From Rhinopomastus cyanomelas (taxonomy: Eukaryota > Chordata > Aves > Bucerotiformes > Rhinopomastidae), in contig VXBP01004440.1 in the NCBI GenBank assembly GCA_013400115.1, positions 331,677 to 395,676 of the forward strand: 64,000 bases of DNA, given 5' to 3'. Every line of letters starts with the position of its first letter. The first letter of the stretch is position 1. The notes below the pieces were generated by a model. That model was not told the origin of the DNA. It did no database searches and was given only the letters and a program-made list of their open reading frames with translations. Position numbers and translations under genes: made by a program. Below, one piece after another: positions 34,801 to 46,800 of this stretch.

Positions 34801-37800
34801 GGCCAGACTTTTACACGGAGAAGCTCCCCCCTCCATCCACAAGCCCTGCAAAGGCCGTTTGTGAAAGCCCTGTGTCTGGACGCAGCCCCCTGTGCTCCCG
34901 CACCCCATCTCGTGCTCTGGGAGCCGGTGCCCAGCACGCTGCCAGCATCGCCGAGCGGAGCTCCGCGGGGGCCGTGCCGGGCCCTGACCTGCACAGAAGG
35001 GGTCACGAAGGAAACTGGGGAGTGGGAAGGGGCAGAACCACCCGGGACGGGGGGCCCAGCCTCCTCGCTGCTGGTCCCACCGCGGCAGAGCTGCCAGACT
35101 GGGTGGCTTCCAGCTCTCCTCCCCCCGGGCACCTGCAGCACCGCCTGGGCTCTGGGCAGGCGACCAAGGAGACGCTGACAGATTTCGGGGATGTTTGCAG
35201 AAATCTTAGGAACACGATGGCAATTAAAAAACCCGACAGCAAATACTTGCCAGCCACAAACCCAAGCGGGAGAGGAAGTCTCTGAGAAGGTCAGAACAAA
35301 GCAGAGCCGACCAAACGCAAGGAGAACCACGGTGGGGGTGTGGGAGACACCTGCCCTCCTTTGCCGGGATGCCCCTGGTGCACACGCTGCCCCCACGGCC
35401 TCGGGGGAGCCTCGAGGGCAGGGCAAAGCAGAGCCACCAGAAGGGAGGCAAAGCATCGCAGTCACCCCCAGGTGGAAAGACCCGACCTCAGGGAGGCAGC
35501 CCGCCCCTACCACGCACTGCCCATCAGCCCTGCACTGGCACCGCAGCGGACCCAGTGCTCCTGCAGGCTAATGGTAGCCACTCTGGCCATTCCCTGGGAG
35601 GGGGGGTGACACACAGGGGGTGACTCCGCACCCGAGGACTGACGGCCCTGCAGAGCCCCCGGAGAGCTCCTGCGGAGGAAACCCCCTCACGCCACCGGCT
35701 GCAGAGGAACAAACCCAAGGGAAGCAGTGCCAGGCGCGGGCAGTGCCCTCTCCTCCCCACCGCCGCATCGTCTCCGCAGCAAGCGGCTGCCACTGGCCAG
35801 CAGCCCCCAGCGCTCGGCCCCCTCCGCCAGCCCCGTCCTGGGGAAGCTCCAACTTACTGTGGCTTTCCGTAAGCAGCGCACGTCAGCTCCAGCGGCTCCC
35901 CTTCCCTCGTGAGGCCTTGCACCGGGTAGTTCTGAGACACCCGCACTTGAGGTTTATCTGTGGGGCGAGAAACATCACTTCGTCAGTGGCCCTGCCGAGC
36001 CGCAGCGGGTCTGAGCCCCCCGAGCCAAGCGGCGGCTCGCTGCTGCCTGCCTAGGGCTTCCTCAGGCTGAAGAGCTCCTTTGCCTTCACACTGAGCGGGG
36101 TCTGGGGAGCTCAGGAGGGGTCGGCGTGACCTGAGGCTTGGGGGTGCCTGCGCTGAGCGGGGTCTGGGGAGCTCAGGAGGGGTCAGTGTGACCCAGGGCT
36201 TGGGGGTGCCTGCGCTGAGCGGGGTCTGGGGAGCTCAGGAGGGGTCAGTGTGACCCAGGGCTTGGGGGTGCCTGCGCTGAGCGGGGTCTGGGGAGCTCAG
36301 GACAGCAAGAAGCTGCAGCACTTAACCAGTTTAAACTCTCCTAATTTCCAGTAATGGAACAAGTGACACCGGTAAATCCTCTCCCGGGACGACCGCACCG
36401 CAAACATCTCCTGGGCTAATCCCCACCACAGATGCCTCCTGCAGCTACAGACCCCGAGTGTCTCTGTGGGATGGGGGTGGGACAGCGAGGCTTTGGGGTG
36501 TCAGAGGTGCTGGGAACACGAGCGCCTCTGCCTGTGTCCCTGGACACCTCCTGTGTGACCCGAATGCGGAGTTCCAGGGGGGAAAAAGGTCCTTCAGGGG
36601 AGGCTGGAAGAGGCTCAGAGCCAAATCCTCCAGCAGGAACCCAGTGCTGGCACCCTAGGGCTCCCTGCCACAAGCACAGGGTGCCCTGAGCACTCACGTG
36701 CCGCAGGGACATGGGGAGACCAGCTGAACCTGGCGCTGGGCAGACACAGGGAAGACGAGCTGGACCCGGCTCTCTGCTGCAAGTAAACACGAGCAGCACC
36801 TCGGGCGCCGCGCTCACGCTCAGCTCTCATTCACAACTCCCACCCCCCAGCCATCTGCTCCCTATTTGTGTTGCGGCAGCAGCGCCGGGCCGGTGCCAGA
36901 GCGGCGGATGCCGTCACGCGGGGCTGTGGGGAAGGAAGAGCGGAGCAGCGCTGCAGCCTGGGAGAGCTCAACACGCTGTCTCCTGCAGCCTGGTGCTCGT
37001 CAGACCAGTGCTGGGGCTCCTGAGGAGCTGACAACCAGCTGGCTGCTACTGGGGAACTCAAGAGCGAGATCACAGAACATTAGGGACTGGATGGGAACTT
37101 GGAAGAGCATCTGGTCCAACCCCCCTGCCAGAGCAGGATCCCCTAGATCCAGTTACAAACATATCACAGAACATGAGGGATTGGCAGGAGGACTGGACTG
37201 GATGGTCTTTCCAGGTTCCTTCCCGTGTGTGTGCACCGCTCCAGTAGCCCACTAGACCCAACAACCCGGAGCTGTTTCCTGCAGCACCTCCTCCCAGCAG
37301 CTTAAAAAACCAGCCCCGTAATTTAATAAGGCCCCTTTATTAAGCTAAATTCATTCAAAAGCTGAGAGCGACGCACAAGGTTAAATACCAGCAGTCGAAA
37401 GGTGACGCCGCGGCGGCAACCAATTTGAGGAACTTATTACAAACCCATTCTGCCTCTGATGAGGTGCCTGCTGCAGCAGGAGCTGCCGGGTGCCGCGAGC
37501 CGGGACCGCGGCCGCGACGGCACCGAGACCCGCCAGCCACTCCTGTCCCTCACCCCGGCTTTAACCTCCCCGGCAGCGGAGATGCTGCTCGGAGGGAGCC
37601 CGGCCGGCACCTCCAGCTGCCCTGAGCTGCACCCACCAGCCTCTCATGGAACTGGAGAGGTTGGAACAGACCTTCACGACCAGCAAGTCCAACCGTTCAC
37701 CCTGCAGCCAGTTCTGTTGTTTGTTTGGAGGCTTCCAAGCTGCTCTGCGTCTGCCCCAGTCCCTCCTCCTGCCAGCACCTCACCTAGGTTGGGCAGCTTC

Positions 37801-40800
37801 CACAACCAGCATCGGGAGTGGCCTTGGAGGAGGTTCAAAGGCGTCTCGGGAGCCCCCCGGCAGCGTGACAGGCACCCAGCACCTCCCCTCTGCAGACACT
37901 GGCTGCTCCCTGACACCTCAACTTTGAGCTCTGACAGCTGGCCACTTCTTAATCCATCTAAGCGCTCGCCCTGCTGGGGCCACTCAGATCCCATTTTCCA
38001 GCCCAGCTGCCTCAGCAGCTTGGTGAAGACTGAGCCCATTACTTCTGCCCATCCCCTTTCACCAGGACGGTCGCCCAATGCACCCTACGATCCCGAAGGC
38101 AGCCCCCTGGGCAGATGGATCTGACAAGCCTGAGCTCCTTGGGCGCCCGGGGCACCGCGATGCTCCAGCCTGGGGACCCTCCGCTGCTCCTCTTCCCGAG
38201 GGCTGAATCCAGAACCAAGCCCTCTCGACCCTGGTGCCCCTCCCCTGAAGTACAACCTGGAAAGACACCCGCTGAGCACGAGAGCTCCTCAGAGCTGCTG
38301 CACGAAGCCCGGGCGGCTCTCGGGGTGCGTGGTCCTTGGGGCTGAGCCCAGCGCAGCAGAGCTGAGCCCATCACTGCTCCTCCAGCCATCCCCGTGCAAG
38401 AGCCAGGGCTCCCACCCAGCACCAGTCTGTCCTCCCTGAGCACAGACCTGCACCGAGCAGCCATCAGTAACGGGGGAAGCACCTTCTGGGAGGCTCAACC
38501 TCTCTTCTACAGCCCAGCTGGCTCCTAACCATCGCCAGCCACCACCAGTGACTCACTGGTGATCCTCACCAGCATCGCTAGGAGATGCTCAGCAGAGCGG
38601 AGGTGCAGCAGGATGAGGCTGTCTGGGACCTTGGGCCATTCCCAGCACAAGATTCCTCACTCTCTCCCACAATCAGCTACACAGGGACACGAAGCCACCT
38701 GCTGCGGCTCTTGCTGGGTGCTTTCCTCATGGCAGCCACGAGCTGATCCAGGCAGCAGGGCCAGGTCAGGCCCCTGTTGGCCAACAGAGAAGCTGCAAAA
38801 TGGATCCTTCTGGTGACTCAGCTGAAAACACTCCGACCGGCACCGCGGAGCCAGGCGTCGGCTTCCAGCTCCATTGGACAATTAGTGGATTAATTCCTGA
38901 TGTGCTCCTCTCGGCCAGGAGGATGACAGATGGCATCCTCGGGAGAGGGGAGGGAAGCCACAGGTCGGGCAGAGCTCCTGCCTGCTCCAGGCAACCCCAA
39001 CACCGACAGCTCCCTTTCCCCTCAGATGACCCCGTTTCATCCAGCTCCTCGCCTGGGCTGTGTTGTGCCTCAGCCCGCTGCTGTGCCGGGGAAGAGCAGG
39101 AGGAGCATCTTCCTCTGCTGGAAGAAGCCAGTGATGCTCAGGTTTACAGGACCACAGAACACGAGGGATGGGAAGGGACCTCGAAAGACCAACCAGTCCA
39201 ACCCCTCTACCCCAGCAGGATCCCCCTAGACCCAGTCATTAGAAGATGGAAGGGACCTCAAAAGACCAACCAGTCCAACCCCCCTGCCACAGCAGGATCC
39301 CCTAGATGCAGTCATTAGAAGATGGAAGGGGCCTCAAAAGACCATCCAGTCCAACCCCCCTGCCACAGCAGGATCCCCTAGATCCAGTCACACAAGAACA
39401 TGTCCAGGTGGGTTTTAAATGTCTCCAGAGAAGGAGACTCCACAACCCCCCTGGGCATCCTGCTCCTCCTCACTGCATGCAGGGACACGGGGCTGCACTG
39501 CTGCTCCTCAGCTAAAAGAATCTGCTCTGGGAGAGCCTGGAGACCCCAGACTCAGCTTTGCTGAACCCACCCTCGACTGAAGGACTTCCAGCACCTGGCT
39601 TCAGCAGGGAAGGGGCAGCCAAAGCCGGGCGGCTCCAGGTGGGGACCCACCTCGGCTCCCCACACCCAAGGGCTGCTGCCTGAGGAAGGCAGAGTCCAGG
39701 CTGGGGAGGGGGGCTGCTCCAAGCTCCCAACAACATCCTCCCGAGAAAACCCCATTAAGGAGCTCGCAAACGAGCACCCAACTGGGAAACGTCGCAAACA
39801 AGAGCGGCTAATGCCCCAGAAAATCAAATAACTCCACACTCGGCTGCTCGCGGCGCTGGAAGGGGAGAGGGACGGGGAGCGCAGCTTAAATCAAAGCTTC
39901 TGAAGGGGGTCAACACCTCGTGGAACAAAACAACTCATTTAGTGGGTTTTCTAGAAACCTCCAGATGATAAATTACCGGGATGTTAATCACTCTGCTGCG
40001 CATGAGGCAATTAACAGTCGGGCTCTGCAGGAACTGGGGGGACACGTGGCGGTGAATGGAGACGGGCGGCTTGGAGAGGAGTTGGGGCGAAGGGGGCTCC
40101 CCCCGTGACAGCAGAGGCCAGGAACATCTCACAGCATCAAGGAACAGTGGGGATGGGAAGGGACCTCAGAAGGTCAGCCAGTCCAACCCCTGCCACAGCA
40201 GGATCCCCTGGACCCACTCACGGAATCACAGGACATTGGGGATTGGAAGGGACCTCAAAAGANTGGGGTCACCCCTCAGGCTCCTTTTCTCCCAGCTCCA
40301 GAGCCCCAGCTCCCTCAGCCTCTCCTCAGCAGGGAGATGCTCCCCTCCCTCCATCATCCCTGTGGCTCTGCCCTGGGCTCTCTCCAGCAGCTCTGTGTCC
40401 TTCTGGAGCTGAGGGGCCCAGACCTGGACACAAGATTCCAGCTGTGGTCTCACCAGGGTAGAGTAGAGGGGCAGGAGAACTTATCTCAATCTAATAACCA
40501 CTCTCCTTCTAATCCACCCCAGGATGCTGCTGGCCTTGTTGGCCTCCAGAGCACATTGCTGGCTCCTGGTCATCCTGCTGGCCACCAGGACCTCCAGGAC
40601 CTTCTTCCCAGTGAGGGTGCCAGACCCCTGGCAGGGCTGCCCAGGGGGGTTGTGGTGTCTCCTTCTCTGAAGATGTTTAAATCCTGCCTGGACGTGTTCC
40701 TGTGCGTCTCCACCAATATCTGGTGCCACTCTGCTCCTTAATGGCTTTTTAATGCATTTTGTTGCTTCATTTCCTCTCCAAAATTACAGCCGACGCACCG

Positions 40801-43800
40801 GCCCCCCGGCCACGGCCATGGCACGGGGCCACGTGGCCCTGCTGCTCCTCTGGCCACAGCCCGGCTCAACCCCGTGTCCCTTCCTGAGCAGCTCCCGGGA
40901 TGCAGCACGGCCAGTGTCTCACAGGCAGCACAGGGTGGGCATCACTGTGCACCCCCCCACCCCAGTTAAGGCTCCATCCTCCCCCTGCATCAGTCTCAGC
41001 CTCCAGAAGATGCCTGGAGACGAGCAGGGGGAGAGCGAGGCTGCAGCGATGGTTGGACTGGATGAGCTCGAAGGCTCTTCCAGTCTCAATGGTTCTGTGA
41101 TCCTACAGCAGCTCTGCTGCCTCTCCACGAAGACAAGAGGACTTCCCCCTGCTCACACTCTCCCATCAGCCAACAGCCATCAGCTTGAAGGGTCAGGGTT
41201 TGCTCCGAGCTGCCTCTTCCACCCGAAGCTCAGCTCCACCAGCAGGCACCACGTGCAGATGCCTGGACACACTCCAGCACGTGGAGCCCCGAAGCCGCTA
41301 ACTGCTGGGAGCCGCAAGGTTACGATGCACAACGTGTCCTCGGGCTGCTGCTGCTCCCTCCAGCCATCTGCTGCTGCCTGCTGAAGGCGCCGGGCGGGCT
41401 AACGGGGTCAGGGCCCTGCACAGGACTGCAGTCACTTTGAACAGCTCCGAGTTTAACTCGGGCCACAGCACCCACCTGCCCCAACCAGCCCAAAAGCCTT
41501 CTCCTCCTCATTCACAGAGTCACAGAACATGAGGGGTTGGAAGGGACCTTCAAAGACCATCCAGTCCAATCCCCCCCAGCCAGAGCAGGATCCCCTAGAT
41601 CCAGTCACAGCATCACAGAACATTAGGGGTCAGAAGGGACCTTCAAAGACCATCCAGTCCAATCCCCCTGCCACAGCAGGATCCTCTAGACCCAGTCACA
41701 GACTCACAGAACATTAAGGGTTGGAAGGGACCTCAAAGACCACCCAGTCCAGTCCCCTTGCCAGAGCAGGATCCTCCAGATCCAGTCTCACAGAAGATGG
41801 CCAGATGGGTTTGAAACATCTCCAGAGAAGGAGACTCCACAACCCCCTGGAAAACCCCACCCAAACCGCCACGGGCTGCATCCCCTTTGCATGGGGAACC
41901 CCGAACGGCTGCAGACAAGTGTCGACAGGGAGGGTTTTATTTGTGGGAGAACAGGAAGAAGCAGCAATTTCTTTGCAGGAACCTTCTCCCAGCCGAGAGA
42001 AGAGCCAGGATGAAAGCTCCTGTGAAAGGAATTCTGAAGGCAATCTGATGCCCTTTCCCCCCCTCCCTGGGGAAGCACCCGGGAGAGACCGCGCCGCTGT
42101 CCCCGGGTTGGGTCCCCGCGAAGCGTTTGATGGAGCCTCTCAAGGTGCTGGTGCGTTATTCACGCTGATGGAGCTCTCCAGGCAGTGTGAACGGACGACT
42201 GCACGACTGAACCAGACAGCAGCACCCGTCGGGGCGGCTACCAGACCGCTCCTGTTGCCCTCATCACGGGAACGTCGCTCCCCGCTGGTCTCAGAGGCAG
42301 GAGCCTCATCACCGAGATGCTCCTCACGGACCCACAGGCTCCCCTCTCCGCGTGAGGCTGCCGCCGCGGCTGAACCGCCGGAGCCCGGCCGGCAGCTGGG
42401 GCGTCGGCACCGGGCAGCAGCACCCACAGGCGCCTGCCTGGGAAGCCGTGACAGCCAAGCGCATTGCTGAGGCTGCACACGTCAGGAGCACCACAGGAGA
42501 GCACTTTGCCTTAAGCAGCGCCGGTGCGACAAGCTCCACGCCCCCCGTTACTCTGATGTGGAGCAGCAGCCGCTGCCGCGCGCTCCCGGCACAGGGACGG
42601 GGCTCTGTCACAGAGACACCAGGCTGCCCCGTCCCCCTTTGATGTGGAGGCACAGAAGTGCTTTTCAAAGCCACAAGGAGGCTGCTAGGAGAAAGCCACT
42701 CAGATTTGATCTGTGCTGACGGTCCTCAAGCCCCGACAGGCACCTCTGAGGTGCAAACGCAACGGGCAGAAAGGTGCTTATGGTGCCCGGGAGAAGCAGC
42801 TGCTCAACCCAGGGGCAGGACCCAAGGGTCTGGCAGCAGCTTCTCAGCTGCAGGACACAAACCCCGCGACACCTGAACTCCTAAGCGATCAGAGAGTCGG
42901 AGTCCTCTACTCACACATCACTTCCAGGTAGCGCTGCGTCTGCAAGTCTTTGACAGCGGGGTGATCCACCAGGCAGATGACGGGGACCCCGTCGTCCTCC
43001 CGCCCCACCTTCAGCACCAGCTGGCTGGTCACAGTGAACATGTCGGACCACTGCTCCACCACCGACTTGCCTGCAGGGAGAGAGCAGGTCGTGAGCACAG
43101 GAGGTGACCCGGGGCACATCCCGCCCTCCATCCCCTCCGACAGCTGTCCCCAGCGCAGCCACAGAGGTTCTGGGGAGCAGCGGGTGAGGCGACTCACGTC
43201 CCCGTCAGGCTGCGGTGGCCCCAAATCCCCACAGGCTGCAATCCGCGAGCTACAAATCCCCTCCCACATCAACAATTAGCTAGAAAAGTGATTAAGCAGA
43301 TTAACTGAGCTAAAGGTGCTATTGACAGGCTGCAGCAGCGAAGGGCCACTGGCTTGGGGCTGCTGTGACACCAGGGATGGGAACCAGGAGGCAAGGAAGG
43401 ACCAGGCAGGAGAACGAGGACTTCTTCCTGGTGAGCACCTGCTGACAGCAGCCCCCCTGCTTCACTTCCCCTTCCAATTCAGAATCCACAGCCGGGATGC
43501 TGGGAACAACACAAACACCAAATCCTGCTGTGTAACAGGACACAGCAAGCAGCACCCCTTGATGTCTCTCTGATGGGCAGGGCCACCACTGGTGACAGCC
43601 CGCAGCCACAAGTCCCAGCGCTTCTGCTCTGTGAGACAACCCAAAGCAGCAGCAGCAGCGGGGAGAGCTGATGCTGAAGAAGCTGCTTCCCAGCTCAGCA
43701 GGCTTCAAAGAGGAGGGAAGCTGGGTGTCAGTGGCCAACATGAGGCGGCTCTGTGGAGGAGCAGCGCAGGTCAAGCACGAGGGGTCAGACACGAGGAGTT

Positions 43801-46800
43801 TCCTGTGGGAAAGGAACCCCAGGAAGGGACCCACGGAAGCCCCACAGCGACGACAGCCAGCGCTGGGAGGCAGTGGGTGACCGCTTCGCTCTCACCTCGT
43901 CAGTACTGAGCCTCCTGCAAGCTGGCCTGACAGGGCGGGTTCTGTGCAGCCCGCGAAGAGGGAGGTGGATGTGAAGCAACGAGCCTGGACTCCTGCAGAG
44001 AGCTGCTCAGCGTCTCAGGCCGGGCAAAGCAGAGGTGCTGTCAGCCAAGCTCACGTCTGCGCGCAGCCCGAAGCTACCGGCACGTCGCAGGCAATCAGAG
44101 CCCGCGGCTTCTACGTGCAAGTGCCGGGAGCAACCAGACCTCAGGGACTTGGAGAAACCCATCTGGTACGAACGTGCAGCTGAACAAGAGGGCTGGGCGT
44201 GAGGGTGAGCTGCAGCTCTGCGCAGCCCAGAGCGCAGACGGTGCGCCGGTACCCAAAGCCACCCGAGCCAGCGCTCGGCTCCGGGGCTGCCTGCGAGGTC
44301 ACCTGCGCTCAGGGGAGAGCTCCAGAGCCCTGTGCTCGATGGCGGGTGGTGCTGAGCACCAGGCAGGGGGTTCAGCCCTTCTGCACTAGAGGATCCTCTG
44401 TCTGCTGCTCTGCCCCCGAGCTGGGGCTGGAGGCAGCCTGCCCTGCCCGTTTGTTTTCTTTATCTCCTCTTCCTTTCTGGTTTTATCCTACTCACACACT
44501 GGCAGCAGAGAGCAAAGACCCAACCCCACGTGAACCACCCGGCTCGCTGGGCAGGGCAAGAGGGAGGGCGCAGCTACCGGTGAGCTCCTTGTTTCCTTTG
44601 AACCATCTGATGGTGGTGGCGGGTCTGCTGGCCATGGCGGTGCAGTTCAGCTCGATCTCGTCTCCCTCAATGGCGACTTCCTTCTGGATATCAATCACCA
44701 GGTTGCGCGGCGGGACTGCAACGGAAACAACAGCACAGCACACACCGGGGTGAGAAACCGCCGCTTCGGCACCACAGACCCCTCCAGGCTGGACGACACC
44801 CCGGGGCATCCGGTCCAGCCGGGTCACTGCGGCTGGACACTGCGGGGCATCCAGCTCCGCAGGGTCAACCCTCAGCCACAGCCCTGACACTACAGCTAAG
44901 CGTCCTTGACGCTCCTCCAGGGATGGGGACGTGCCAATGTCCTTGGGAAAACCTCCCAGGGAGGCAGCCCCCAGCACTCCAGCGACCGCTGGGCCCGTCG
45001 AAGCCTCTGATGAGGGGGCTTCGCAGCAGCGGGAGCAGCAGCACTTCCACTCCCCGACCTCACGGCCACGGCGGCCGCGCGGAGAGGCACCGCTCCAACG
45101 GGGACCCTTCTGCTCTCTCTGCCGGGAGGGCACGGCTCCAGGGAGGAGCTGGTGTCTGCGGCTATTGAAAGCCACGGCTTGACTCCGCACGTGCTCCTCG
45201 CCTCCTCCTGACGAGGAGAGCAGGCACAAGAGCTGACATTTGGAAGCGCGTCCCCCGCCACCGCTAACCCTGCGCCGCCGCTCTGCTCGCCTGCTGTTCA
45301 GCCCCAAGCCGCAGCCGCGAGCGGTGGCCGGGGGCCAGTGCATCGAGCTCACTGGGCTCGGAGCGGAACGCCTTCCCTTGCGCCGGCCGCAGGACAGGGA
45401 GGCCCTGGGCACCTGCATCACACAGCGGTTCCCTGGGGATGACAAGCTGCTGCTCGTCCCAGACCTGGAACCTCTGGAGACCAGGGTGTGTCTGAACCAC
45501 TGAGCTCAGAGCCCATCCTCAATGGAAAACAACCCGGGATCATGGAATCACAGAATCATGAAGAGTGGGAAAGACCTTCAAGACCACCCAGTCCAACCAC
45601 CCGCCTGACAACCCCCAACCCAGCTCCTCAAACCCCCTGGCTGCCTGTTTGTTGGACCCCTCCAGGGATGCTGCCTGCACCCCATCCCTGGGCAGCCTGT
45701 TCCAGGGGCTCCCCACTCCTTCTGGGCAGGAGCTTTTCCTCAGATCCCATCTCCTCCTGCCCTGGCACAACCTGACCCCCATTTCCTCTGCTCCTATGGG
45801 CAGTCCCTAGGGAGGAGGGGCCAACCCCTGCCTCACTCCAACCTCCCTTCAGGCAGCTGTAGAGAGCAGCGAGGGCTCCCCTCAGCCTCTCCCATCAGAC
45901 TTGTAACCCCCGCAGCACAACTGAAGGACTCACAGCAGAGCCACAAGGAATCTCTTCCCCGGGCGACCAAGAGTCGAAAACGAGCGGCGAGAGTTCGGCC
46001 ACCCCAGAGCTGCAGCTCCCCAAGACCCCCCGACTCCCCAAGGCAGCTCGCCCTCGCTCCGATGAGCGCGACGCAGCGGCTGCAGAGTTCAAAGGCGAGC
46101 AGCCCGTTTGCGAGCTAATGAAGAACAAATATGGATAAACACCATCCAGATGATCAAATGGACTAATTAGTCACTTGTGGCTCCTCTCTAGAAGGAGCAG
46201 AACGGGCTCCGCGTCTGAGGCTCCGGCGTGTTCCAATTAGGCAGGAATAAATCTACGCAGCGTGGCGCAGAGACATTAAAGCGCGCGGCGAGCGCCAACT
46301 GCCAAGAAGGAGCCTCCAAACTTGCTCTGCTCTGAGGCGAGAGCGTCGGCACAGGCAGATCAGCAGAGCTGCTCTTTGACACAGTCACGGGACCATCAGG
46401 GATGGGAAGGGACCTTGAGAGATCAGCCAGTCCAAGCCCCCTGCCACAGCAGGAGCCCCTAGATCCAGTCATTAGGGATTGGAAGGGACCTCGAGAGATC
46501 ATCCAGTCCAGCGTCTGAGTGACAACCATCAGATCCACACTGGGGAATCTTCCTGTAGGGTCTTAGGGGACCCTGCTCTGGCAGGGGCACTGGACCGGAC
46601 GATCTCTCGAGGTCCCTTCCAACAGGGATCCTGCTGTGTCAGGGGGATGGAGCTGGAAGGGAGCTGCGGATGCTGGAAGCTGCACCACAGCTTCGGAGAC
46701 GCGGAAGAGCACAAGAGCTGCTGCACAACTGCTTATAAACATTATTTAAACAACACATAAAACCCAGGAAGCAAACCTCATTAAATAAAAGGAGGAAGAT

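Larger units (their letters stand above)
35958..42914 (-). other. CADM1: CADM1 intron 5
   Basis: A 7-kb intron between Ig2 and Ig3, with donor GTGAGTAG. It contains a 62-bp tandem repeat, several CR1 copies including an inverted junction, and AT-rich blocks at 37300-37440 and 39890-40020. Unique stretches at 36305-37065, 37230-39145 and 41865-42910 show no gene; a diverged CR1 end may lie at 37647-37705. Confidence 0.9.

Noticed and set aside
37647..38060. Possible old CR1 body after GGTTGGAACAGACCTTCACG
   Set aside because: The first 60 bp resembles a CR1 end but the continuation could not be matched with confidence; a repeat-library search would decide.
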